Source of the DNA: Diphasiastrum complanatum
Lineage: Eukaryota; Streptophyta; Lycopodiopsida; Lycopodiales; Lycopodiaceae
Direction of reading: 5' to 3'
DNA: 64,000 nucleotides
NCBI GenBank assembly: GCA_029204225.1
Contig: CM055096.1
Coordinates: 47,131,079-47,195,078 of the forward strand
In this document: one piece after another, positions 53,183 to 64,000 of the stretch
Numbering within the stretch: the stretch's first letter is position 1
How the letters are laid out: each line of letters begins with the position of its first letter
Position numbers and translations under genes: made by a program
The notes under the pieces: generated by a model
The model's database searches: none
The model's input: the letters and a program-made list of their open reading frames with translations, nothing else
What the model was told of the DNA's origin: nothing

Positions 53183-55627
53183 CTATGATGATGTCCGTGG
53201 GAGTCTGCCAACTGACTGCAGCAGATCGGAAAAGTGAAGAGGTGGTGAGTCGGCTAATGAAGAGAGATGAGATGTAGCAGACCCAGCCACTGTTGCCTGT
53301 TCCAGAATAGATAGGGCCTGAGCACGTTGCAGGGCAATGGAAACAGGCTGTTTGAAGGAAGCCACGAGAATAGAACCAGGAATACCTTGACGCTCTGCCG
53401 CTTGATGAGAACACGTGCGAAGAAAATCCTCAAAGCGTCGATGCAAGGTGCCATAAGTCTCAATAGCCAAAGGAAGGAAAGCATCAGTGGGGTGCCTGTC
53501 AGAGTAGTTTTTTTCCTTCTCTTGTGCTGCGACGCCTGCCGCTTCTCCTGGTGTGAAGGCAGAGCGAGGCAATAGGTCACCACGCGTGGGATCAACAACA
53601 ACAACATCTGCCAAAGTACGAAGCCCATCCTGAGAGAGGACAATGTCAACACGCCTGCGGGAAGAGTGGGACGCGGAAGAAGGAAGGACATGAGACTGCT
53701 CTATGAGGATATGGAATCCTCCATCTCTGGCTATAGCGGCCGCTGCATCTCTGACAACATCATGGGTAGCTGTGCGCTCACTCCCAAAAGGACAATGGAG
53801 GAGGTGGATAGCAAGAGGATCAATAGGGTGACCACAAACACACCTAGAGAGACCCAAAACTAAAGGATGAGGAAGCCCCAAGCGAAGATGAAGAGCAGTG
53901 GTGAAGATGGCCGAAGACAACCGGAAGGAAGGGATAACAGGCCGAGCTGACAGCCAAGCCTCGGCACCAGGACCCGCACAAGAAAGAAGCCGAGCTCGAT
54001 GCAACGCCGTAGGAGCCTCAGAGAGCTTGCTTGAAAGGGTATGCTTGTGCACACGCTCCAAGAGGGTCTCTTGCAGGTGATCTGAACTGAAAGTGAGGAG
54101 TTGCTCAAAAGGAGGAAGACAATCCTGGGCAGAGAGGGAGAGGAGCTCTCGCGCAGCGATTAGGAGGTGCTGGAAAGGCAGAGAACCGCTATCCACATGA
54201 GCAATGCAATCCGCCAAGAGAGGGCAAAAGCTAGAAAGGAACCGAGAAGACAAAGTAAGGGCGACAAGATCCCAGCTCCCAAGAAAAGCTGCAGGTGCAG
54301 AAGAAATTGTAGAGAGAAGACCCACACCTCCACAAGAAATGGGTAACCGAGCCTGGTTCTGAGCTAAAAGGGTCTCCACACCATCCAAAGAACCAGGGCC
54401 CAAAAGGCGGCCAAAAACATCCATAAGAGAGCTGTCAAAGGAAGAGAGGAGATGCAAAAAGTCCGAAGTAGGGGGGAAAGTCTGCAGCAAATAAGGAGGA
54501 CGCTGGATAAAGCAAGACGTCAAGATGCCAAACGTGACCTGAGTGTCGCCCAACCGGGGAAGTAGATCTAAATGAGCAACATCCTCCTGGAGAGCCTCAC
54601 CAAGAAAAGCAGAGTTGAAGGAAGCAGACCCAAAAGGAACACCCAGAACTCGAATGCCATCCGAAGGAGTGAGGAAACCTTGAGGAGGAACAAAGTCCGG
54701 GGGAAGACCTATCGGAGACCATACTGAACACTTGCGGGGTTGAATAGACAACCCAAGAGAAGCTAGCTGCTCAAAGAAATGATGAAATGCGGGGAGCACT
54801 GTATGAGCAGAACCAACAATATGAGTGTCATCAGCAACTGAAAGAAATAAGCAGGAGGGAAAGGCCTCTGCAGAAGCTCGAAGTGCACGGAAATGAGCCA
54901 GAGCGAAAAGAGGACCAGCCAAAGGATCACCTTGACGAGTACCTACTGCAGACTGGATAGTGGAAAGATTCCCAGAGCGCACATGGTGACTGTAAAAGAG
55001 AGGAGTCTCAGTAGCATAGAACAACCGCACAAATGGGATAAGCTGAGCCAACTCACCACCAGCCGCGCGCAGCTCCTGAAAGATCGCAGCTCTAGAAATA
55101 GAGTTAAAAGCATTGGAAACATCCACTTGGAGAACAACCCAGTCAGGATGGAGATCAAGGGTGGCACGCAAACCATGAATGACAGCTTCACAACCGCCAT
55201 GAGTAGAGACGCCAAACTGATGAGGGGAGAGAAAAGAGGCGAAAATCTGTTGAAACTGAAAATAGATAGAACGACTAACAAGACGGAGGAGGACTTCGCC
55301 AATAGCGATGGGACGGACGCCACCCGAGGCTTTAGACATGGCGATCAAACGAGACGCAGACAATAGACGAGCGACAGAAGAAGGAATGTGACCAGAGGCG
55401 ATAAAAGAGCAGACCTGAAAGAGTTGAACAAAGCCACTAGCAGAGTCCTCAGGTGGAAAGCAATCACGAAGGTGTTCATAGACCAAACCGGAGGGACATC
55501 CAATAGCAAGACGAGGACTACGATGGAAGGCACGAGAGAAAGAATCACCATCAAGCACCAAGTCAACATCAGACACAAAGTCCTCCACAAACAAGGGAAG
55601 AATGCCTTCAGAAGCAGGATGCAAAGT
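53183..55627 (-). pseudogene. RLE-type LINE: reverse transcriptase and restriction-like endonuclease, 813 open codons
   Basis: RT blocks in order: GGVRPIAIGEVLLRLVSR, VVLQVDVSNAFNSISR (motif A), VGTRQGDPLAGPLFALA (motif B), CLFLSVADDTHIVGS (catalytic ADD), IRVLGVPFGSASF. Then the knuckle CVCGHPIDPLAIHLLHC, ERTATHDVVRDAAAAIARD, and the endonuclease RRRVDIVLSQDG, LADVVVVDPTRGDLL, QEKEKNYSDRHPTDAF, AIETYGTLHRRFEDFL. Asp of VDIV, Asp of ADVVV and the Lys before Tyr fit a PD-(D/E)XK nuclease. The frame starts without ATG because the upstream part is frameshifted. It could still encode active domains. Confidence 0.87.
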
Positions 55628-56484
55628 TGGAGAGCAGCAACAGTACCAGTAGAAGAGGGAGCGGGTGTGAGAGGAGCTAAAGCTCGAGCTGCACGAGAAT
55701 ACTCACCAACTTGCCCAAGATGTAGGGTGCGACGAAGGCGACGGTGGAGAGGTGGGGCGCCTTAAGGATGAGAGTCTTGCGAGTTGCGAGCAGCAAGTGC
55801 CTAACAGCGTGCAAAGTGTTCATCATGAAGCGTTTCCCAGTCTCCCGATAGAAAGCGACGAAGGAGATCACGAGTTTCTCTATGACCAACATCCCTACCC
55901 CTCGGAGGAAGCACTAGACACCAAAGGGGAAAAAGAAGAAATAGATGCCAAGCCGCAATGTCGAAGGGGTCAATAGCCAAGCGATCAAGAGGAAGGCGCA
56001 TAGCAACTTGAGTTTCACAACGGAGAGTGAGGGGAATATGAAAGTAGAGCCTTGGATGAGGGAAGCCCAAGTGAAAAGCTCCGTGGACGTGAAGGGAAGA
56101 AATTCAAGACCAAGATGAAGCAGAGGGCGAATGGGGTGCAGAAAGAGGAGGGCGATCTTGAGACGACTGAAGCAGCCCATGACAAGAACGCTGGTGACGG
56201 GCAAGACCTCTCTTAGGAGAGAAGAAACGACCACAAGCATGGCAAGGAACCCGTTCAGGGGGTTGAGAAGGCAATGCAACAAGGGTCAAAAGAGGCTCAC
56301 AACCAAGCGAGGGGGCAACAATGCCATGGGAAGAGGTGGGCGAAGGAGGAATAGAAGGTGTTGTGGCAAGCGAGGAACCCAACACAGCTTGACGCAAACG
56401 AGGAGGGGAGTTAGGAGGGGGAGATATAGTTGAAGCAGGTCGTTTGAGACTGAGAGGACGAAGCAGGGAGATGTCCGAAGCCAT
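55628..56484 (-). pseudogene. RLE-type LINE: N-terminal zinc-finger part, with stops
   Basis: From ATG at 56484 a Pro/Ser-rich leader leads to one C2H2 finger, CHACGRFFSPKRGLARHQRS followed by CH (spacing C2C12H4H), typical of the DNA-binding N-terminus of R2-like proteins. After a TGA at 56106 the same frame continues through IAAWHLFLLFPLWCLVLPPR, RRFLSGDWETLHDEHFARC, a TAG, a TAA and GEYSRAARALAPLTPAPSS, then shifts into the RT frame. Confidence 0.8.
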
Positions 56485-57405
56485 GAGAACAACTGTACAA
56501 AGGGAACCCTTTGATGGACCACCTCACCAACTGAACCGAGATCTTTTTTATAAATTTTTTTTTTTTTTCTTCACATGGAATGCTGTTAACCTCGATGGAG
56601 TCGTTGGCCATTGTAAACCTTTTGCAATAGATTCCGGAGAACTTGCCCAAACAAAAGTGCCCACCAAAACTCTACAAACCTCCGCTCTCTGCTGCAAAGC
56701 TTCGCTCACTGAGAGCTGAACTAATCACTGGTGTAGCAAGAAACTGATCGCTAGTCTGGCAGCCAACTGAACGCTTGAGTAGCATGTGCTTGAATGTAAT
56801 CTGGTGCGCACTGCTACTCTACTGCTGTAACCTCAGAACTCGTTCACTTCTACCCCGCTGGAACTGCTGATGGTGCGCTTGTTTACAGCCTGCAAACGTG
56901 CCTAATTACTTCCTGGAAGCGGTCGTACTATTCAATGGCTATGATATTTCCCTGAAACTTTACCACAACCAGAAGAACTGCAAAATCACATGTGCATTCC
57001 TACTGCCTCAAGACAACGCTGATAGGAAAGCAGCAAAAATTCAGACTGGACGACTTGCTGGCTGTTCAAAAAACACTAGGAAACACTCTGATATGGCTGC
57101 AGCGAGTCACGATTTCCTACCCAATCTCTTCACTGCTCCTACTGAACCTTGAACACCTTCTAACCAGGCTTGCATCACATGAAGGTCCTCACACCTAATT
57201 GATCTCGCTCTTCCCGGATCTGTTGCCCTGGCGGATTCTACTCCCTCAGATTCTGCTCTCGTTGATTCTGCCCTCGCAGATTCTACTCTCACAATTAGGC
57301 GATACCAAGACCAGCCCTTATGCATTTTGAAACTCTTTGACTCCACAAAACTACACGTCATTTGAATTAAAATATGAAAATGAAATTGCTTAACGTCGTG
57401 TGCAC

Positions 57406-57457
<52 letters not shown>

Positions 57458-57462
57458 ACTTC

Positions 57463-57497
<35 letters not shown>

Positions 57498-57606
57498 ACT
57501 TTCTCTTCTTCTTCGACAATAGATTTGTTTTGTGTGTGTGTCGTCTCCTATACTTATGCTGGATCTACGGATCATGCCGAAAAGTCGTCATTGAGTTTCA
57601 ATTTCA
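56485..57606. other. Spacer with short repeats and TC microsatellite
   Basis: An oligo-T run lies at 56555-56570. At 57228-57295 the phrase gattctgctctcg recurs about four times. 57408-57500 is a (CT)n tract with small interruptions. No gene recognised. Confidence 0.55.
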
Positions 57607-58002
57607 TCAGATTTCCACAGGAAATGTCCTTGTAATGCCCGCAAGGCTCTTCAAATGAATCTTGCTTGAAGGAGGCTCGTCGACCGCTATCTCGTTCATG
57701 GGTACCCATATCAGCAACTATTTCGCCTTCACTCCGGTGACATTTTTCAAACAATTCTTCTGCAGAGTGCAAGTTATTTTCTCTGTGTAGGCCACTTGCC
57801 TGCTAGCCTTCTTGAAATAATATCTGTTCTTGCGCTTCTGTGTGATCCATACAAACCCCGTCTGCTCAACGTATCCACACTCTACCACGTCTTCTAGAGG
57901 CAACAGTGCTCCAAGCAACCCGACCCCTCTATCAACTCAAATCGCCTTAGGCAGCGGATTATCTTGTTCAGTTAAAAGCAGTGCACCTTTCCTTTCAGCC
58001 AT
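57607..58002 (-). pseudogene. DUF538 family protein, intronless, two premature stops
   Basis: From ATG at 58002 to TGA near 57607, 131 codons. Conserved DUF538 blocks are present: LLPLEDVVECGYVEQTGFVW, YYFKKASRQVAYTEKITC, NVTGVKAK then a stop, LLIWVPMNEIAVDEPPSSKI, SLAGITRTFPVEI. In-frame stops are TGA after PLPKAI and TAG between KAK and LLIW, where Glu or Gln is usual. DUF538 proteins are small plant proteins of unclear, possibly lipid- or chlorophyll-related, function. No frameshift, so it decayed recently, or readthrough or misassembly needs excluding. Confidence 0.83.
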
Positions 58003-59060
58003 ATTGATTAACCCAAACACAAACAACCTTTATCTTTACCAAATCAACCTCATGTGCAAATAGTACATTTTTTCTTTCAGTAAGTACTTGACTTCCTTAG
58101 CCAGCCAGGATTGCTGGACTGCAGATGGGTATCCATTCACTCATCTCGGTGAGAAAGCAAGAAGAAGAGATTCTCGCAGAACAATTTCCTCTCCAAAATA
58201 GGTTCGTGTTTTGCTGGCTGCTGCACAAGTAGCGGCTAATTTTGCGCTTAGTAATGGTGGATAATATGATGCTCAGTCTTTGAAAGCATATTTGTGCCCT
58301 AATTCCTACTTGAGAAACTCCTAAGCCACCTTGCCAACCTAACATTCTCATTTTCTTTCTAACAATGACAAGTTGTGTGGGTGATGTTATCAACTTGGAC
58401 TAATCTATCCCCAGAAGAAATGCTATCCTTTTATGTGAATTTAGACAGGGTTACTTCCATGAAAAATTGGATACACTAGGATTCGTACGCTAACTCAAAT
58501 TTTCATCCATAGATAACTTCAAGACTGGAGTTGTAGCTCAAGCTCCACTCTTCAAACTTCTCCACGAGAATATATATATATATATCACCAATGTTCTTAT
58601 AAGTTATCTATCAATAAATGCATCAGGGTCCTTCCTTCCTCACAAGACCTTGTGGTACATCCAGTTGTCTTCCACAGACTTTAATGTAGCCAAAAGATTC
58701 CCGTAGTGTTTGACACAATCCTAAGCAAACTAGACATACTCATGTGCAAGTAGTGCATTTTTTAAAATATTGTCCTTAGAATCAACCTTTAACAATTGTG
58801 TGTATCTATCCATAGATGTGTATGCAAGAGTTAAGTTGAAGTAAAATGTTTATGAATATTGACAACCTATTATTGTGGAATTTGTTTTTTCCCACTTACA
58901 TACAAAACAACCATTATCCAAAAATATATTTCACAATCCAAATAGTTTCAAGCCATTGGGCTTGAATTATTTATTGACATACAACTACTTATGGAATTGA
59001 TAATGCTCACGGTCAGTTTGAAAAGTGTTTTTATATTGATCTTCTTTACTAATCTTGATC
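58003..59060. other. Spacer, nothing recognised
   Basis: AT-rich. A minus-strand frame at 58097-58393 has no domain. A short (AT)n lies near 58570. Confidence 0.5.
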
Positions 59061-59470
59061 TGATGATAATTGGAGCAAATCAATCTTAGAAAACATATGT
59101 GCTCCCTTAAGAGCATCCATTAAATCATCCACATGAAAATTTGAGAATCTATTCTTAGTGGTGATATTGTTGAGTGCATGATAATCTATGCGCATCTAGA
59201 AAGTTGTCTTTTTGATGATAATTGGAGCAAATCAATCTTAGAAAACATATGTGTTCCCTTAAGAGCATCCATTAAATCATCCACATGAAAATTTGAGAAT
59301 CTATTCTTAGTGGTGATATTGTTGAGTGCATGATAATCTATGCACATCTAGAAAGTTGTCTTTTTCCTTAACAAGGAGTATCAGTGAAGGGAAGGGTGAT
59401 TTGCTCAAAGTGATGAACTTTTGATCAAGTAACTCTTGGATCTCTTTTGAACTTCTTTTCTTTCTAACAA
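59061..59470 (-). pseudogene. Gypsy RT scrap with an internal 152-bp tandem duplication
   Basis: The minus strand reads ELLDQKFITLSKSPFPS, LLVKEK, MCIDYHALNNITTKNRFSNF and VDDLMDALKGTHMFSKIDL, the first half of a Gypsy RT. 59061-59212 and 59213-59364 are tandem copies with about two mismatches. Confidence 0.78.
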
Positions 59471-60718
59471 TGACAACTTGTGTGGAGTGATGTTGACAGG
59501 TTTCAATCCCGATTCTAGCTCAGTAACATGGTCTATAAGTCTTGTTGCAGTTTTTCCTTTTGCTAATGTGCTTGGAAACATGTCTTTAAACTTATCTTTA
59601 AGTAAAGCATATGGATCTTGTTTAGGACTTGACTTATGGGATTATTGCCAAATCTCAAAGGAGACTCAATTTGAACTCCTCTTAGATAGCATAAGGTCTT
59701 AATTAAGTTTGATGTGCCATTATTTAGTTTTTGAAGATTCTTTGATGACTCTCGTTCTTAAGCCGAATTTATAAATAACCTACGCTCTTTATTGGATTAT
59801 CGAAAAGTATCCAGTGCCCATTCTTCTTACATTCCTGTGATAATGTTCCTCAGGATTTTGCGTGTGCCATATGAGTTGAGAAAAGCCTAGATACATTTGG
59901 TGCCTATTTATTGAGTCCTGTGACAACAAGATGTTGAACCATCTTGTTACCATGATTATAATTTGATCATTGGATTTGCATCTTTTTTAGCATGCTCTAC
60001 ACTTCACTTAATTTGGCCACACCATAAACATTGTAGGTATCCGCTAGAGATCAATTAAGTTAATGAATAAACTATGTGCAGTATATTTGTAGAGAAAACA
60101 TTAATCATGCAATGGTATGGAAGTTTCCATCAATTTTTTTGTATTGATACTAAAAATTTCATAATTCTTTTAAGTACGATCAACAATCTTCGACCATCAA
60201 CTTGTACTATTTGTGCCTATCAATCCCTTAAGTTTTAAGAAAGTACAAATTGTTCGAATATTTACATTTACATCAATTACTAATTTTCTTTTTCTTGTAT
60301 CCTTGAAACTGTCGATATTCTTGAACAACTTTTGCCATGTTTCCATCATGTGTAGACAAAAATGCCACTTTCTAGTGCTACAATATAATCCACTCCTGCA
60401 AGCCTATTTTAGTACTTACTTAGATGACTCAGTTTATCATCAGTGGCTAGAGTAGAATGTCGGAATACATTGAAAATTTTCTTTCTTAAAGATGCCATGT
60501 TGTCATTGCCAAAAAGGTCCCCAACAACAACATACATGTTTGTAGATGATGAATAACCTAGAGCTTTTAGAAAAGAGCAATCTCATGAGGTCCCAACGGG
60601 CATCCACCTTGCACATGTTTCTTCTCACCGTCAATCTAATGAGGTTCAATTTGTAGATTTTGGTGCACATATATATGATTAAATTTTGCTACCTCTTTTT
60701 AAAATCAATCGGGACGTT
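59471..60718. other. Spacer, nothing recognised
   Basis: AT-rich, no convincing open frame. Confidence 0.5.
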
Positions 60719-60749
60719 GAAAGCGAAAGCGAAAGCGAAAGCGAAAGCA
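60719..60749. repeat. Hexanucleotide repeat (GAAAGC)5
   Basis: Five consecutive GAAAGC units, the last followed by an A-rich run. Confidence 0.9.
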
Positions 60750-62468
60750 AAAAATGTAAAATTTTGCAAAAAAAAAAAATCTTCATTTTATAAATTTTTG
60801 GGAAGACAATTGCCACTTCCCACTCGCTTTATACCAAAATTACTAACATAACAACTAAGAACTAACTCTTAAAAACAAGCACATTTTAAAAAAAAAAAGC
60901 TTTTTTTTTAGATTTATTATCTTATTAATTAATCTCATTTTAAAGATCTAACAACTTTATAAACTATGTATTTTTGCAGATTTTTATCAAATTTCAAAAA
61001 AAAAAATATGATCAAATCACAAATAAAGCCAACTCTAAGGTATTTTTTGAATTACATGTTTATATGAATTGTGATTTATAGATCTAAAATTAATATGAAT
61101 GTGTATTAAATTAAATATGAATTTTGATTCAATTTGCTAATATTAGCATCAATTATTAAGAGAAATTAAGTTGATGTGAATTGTTTAAGTTATCTATTTT
61201 TTTAAAGTTCAAATAAATTCTTATATTTTATTACTCATCGTGATCTACCGTGATGCTATGTGGCATTAAACTACCAATCAAACCTTAAATAATTTCACAA
61301 ATCTCTAATACACATGTCAAAATGCAAGATTATGACATATAAATCATAAAGATTCTATATATAATATGCTGATTATGGTTTATGCTGGAACTTAGATTGA
61401 TGAACAATGTCAAGAAGCACCAAACTATACACAGATCTTACTTTGATATGATAAAACTAGTATCATAAATTAGAATATTAATTTATATAGATTGTTAAAT
61501 ATTTGTAACCTGCAACCATTCCAAATAGATTCTTGCATCCTACAACTCATTCTTTGCCATTACGACAACTATCACGGGGCTACATCTACCAAAAGAAATA
61601 CAAACATCATCTTGATATCAATTTCAAAAGACATTACAAAAAGCTTGGAGACTTCACTTGAAGAACATTGGCCTACTCCTATTAGCTACATAATCTAAGA
61701 GGCACAAAGAAACAAAACATTTATATTGTTAACAATTTGATACTTGATCTCATTTTTTTGTTATGAAACTATTTGTTACATAAGATCAAAAATATTTTTA
61801 CAAGAAAATCAACCATAAGACATGAATATTTCTACATACTCAAATTACATCACTCAAGTAAATTTACCATAAATATGTACAAATCCTAATAATTATTCAA
61901 ACACCCCTGCATTGACTCACATTTTTTCAGATTATAGTATTATCCTATAAGCATAGCCACCTCAAAATTAAAAGAAGAATCTAATTTGATGAAAGTGATA
62001 AAAACAGAAACAACACTTTGACAACAAAACAAATGTTTCTATGAAACAAGACAACATATGAGGCCTTGACAACAATGAATAATTAAATGACCCCTTTAAC
62101 AAGCACCAATTAGAAAGTACGATTTGGAGAGCAGATTACAAGAGGACCAATAACCATTAATCAGTAACAAAAATAATGTACGAAAAAGAATCAATTAAAA
62201 AAATTATAAAATAAAAAAAACAAATACATAAGCAATGACTATCATTCTTATGTACTATTAAATCACATTGTATATAATCTAAAAAATTAATTCTATTTTG
62301 CATAAATAGACTATGATATCTTCTGATAAAGAAAATGAATCAACCATTAACACCAACAATAACAATATTGAAGATACAACAGTAATGTATGATTGTTCAA
62401 GACAACAACATTCAAACTCTCTATTGATTACAGACATGTCCCAGCTACTGCAACAAACTTAACAAGCA
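60750..62468. other. AT-rich spacer
   Basis: Very low G+C, several A or T homopolymers, no gene recognised. Confidence 0.55.

Positions 62469-62544
<76 letters not shown>
62469..62544. repeat. (TA)n microsatellite
   Basis: About 37 uninterrupted TA units. Confidence 0.95.
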
Positions 62545-62548
<4 letters not shown>

Positions 62549-62639
62549 ATCCATATACAAAACACAATGCATAATAGCTAGCAGAATCCACATAAGCAAA
62601 AAACTTATATTAAGGATATTGCAACACAAAAGAACCTTG

Positions 62640-63494
<855 letters not shown>

Positions 63495-63950
63495 TTGCGT
63501 AGCTCGAAGCCCCTGGCTTCACAACATCCCTATCCCCACCACCCATTGTCACACTCACACAAGCTGCACCTCACCTACATTACCACAATATCCCCCACAC
63601 CTTTCCACATCTCATCCCCTACCCCTAGCTCTACCCCTAGCCATGCCCAGCCTACAGCCACTTCCACTACCCAACCATCCACTTCTGTCTCTACCCCCTC
63701 TCCAATCAAGGCCCATGCCATCGCCACGTCCCCATCCATCACCGTCACCCTCCCCTCTATCTCCACTCCATTTCTACCTACCTACCACCACTACTATCCC
63801 TACCATCACCACAATCGCCTTCACTGCTCTCAAGTACACATCTCCACCTCACGCCACTTCACCACCCGCTTCAGTCACTCTCCAAACCATTGACATTCCT
63901 TCCACCTTCACCATTCCACCGCACGACGATGACTCTTGTGGAAAGCCTAC
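63495..63950. other. Strand-asymmetric, G-poor, C-rich stretch
   Basis: The plus strand is almost free of G and very rich in C, A and T. The plus-strand frame 63495-63893 is Ser/Thr/Pro/His low complexity and the minus-strand frame is Val/Gly-rich, so neither is a convincing protein. Not explained by a recognised element. Confidence 0.5.
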
Positions 63951-64000
63951 TAATATTCACCAGCGCTAGTACCAGAAAATCTTTGTCATACCTGATGCAG

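Larger units (their letters stand above)
53183..56484 (-). mobile_element. R2-like non-LTR retrotransposon with restriction-like endonuclease
   Basis: One ancestral reading frame of about 1100 codons: N-terminal C2H2 finger, reverse transcriptase, CCHC knuckle and C-terminal PD-(D/E)XK-type endonuclease. This is the architecture of R2-like, RLE-class non-LTR elements, not of the APE-class L1 or RTE elements usual in plants. The N-terminal third has three stops (near 56105, 55802, 55763) and a frameshift near 55630; the RT-endonuclease part is open. Untranslated ends, poly(A) and target duplication were not resolved; no ribosomal DNA is recognised alongside. Confidence 0.85.

Noticed and set aside
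54893-55765. Long plus-strand open frames opposite the LINE
   Set aside because: Lys/Arg/Thr-rich mirror frames of the strongly conserved RT on the minus strand.
56898-57361. Plus and minus open frames with Ser/Glu/Arg repeats
   Set aside because: The minus-strand repeats reflect short DNA repeats of gattctgctctcg; no known family and no start context.
60660-60851. 63-codon frame with (KA)n
   Set aside because: Product of the GAAAGC hexanucleotide repeat.

Overview
This is nuclear DNA of a land plant, probably one with a large, transposon-rich genome. The evidence is two split plant genes with conserved intron phases and very long introns, a relic of the plant DUF538 family, LTR retrotransposons primed by initiator-Met tRNA, and mostly AT-rich non-coding DNA. 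I cannot name the species. The intron sizes, an R2-like LINE and an endonuclease-bearing Helitron lean towards a fern or gymnosperm, but that is inference.

Layout. (1) 1-20800, minus strand: cytosolic triosephosphate isomerase (TPI). Six exons can be read (start codon at 20800, sixth exon ending at 3877). About 70 C-terminal codons must lie beyond position 1. Its introns hold a Copia relic (about 560-3000, plus strand), a nearly complete Copia element (6071-11952, minus strand, the same sense as TPI), a third LTR of the same family (12198-12604), and small palindromic or MITE-like elements near 19.2-19.6 kb. (2) 20801-21420: presumed TPI promoter, with G-boxes, a 59-bp tandem duplication and a striking palindrome. 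(3) 21624-26850, minus strand: a decayed Helentron-type Helitron (zinc-binding N-terminus, HUH Rep, PIF1-like helicase, C-terminal AP-endonuclease). (4) 27480-34205, plus strand: a Gypsy element with a repeat-rich leader, a Gag with four zinc knuckles, and a pol broken by stops. (5) 35401-50558, plus strand: a complete seven-exon myeloid leukemia factor (MLF) homologue of 320 codons. Its 12.9-kb second intron contains a chromodomain Gypsy (39324-45253), older Gypsy and Copia scraps, and tandem duplications. (6) 50559-64000: a Gypsy RT scrap, an RLE-type (R2-like) non-LTR retrotransposon on the minus strand (53183-56484), a DUF538 pseudogene (57607-58002, minus), another Gypsy RT scrap carrying a 152-bp tandem duplication, and AT-rich DNA with long TA microsatellites.

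The TPI and MLF genes are unrelated housekeeping-type genes lying about 14.6 kb apart (start codon to start codon), transcribed divergently, with the Helitron and a Gypsy element between them. TPI works in glycolysis. MLF proteins are nuclear/cytoplasmic adaptors of uncertain plant role. Nothing suggests the two act together. The most unusual content is mobile: the RLE-type LINE with an 813-codon open RT-endonuclease frame, and the endonuclease-bearing Helitron whose endonuclease is still open while the rest has decayed.
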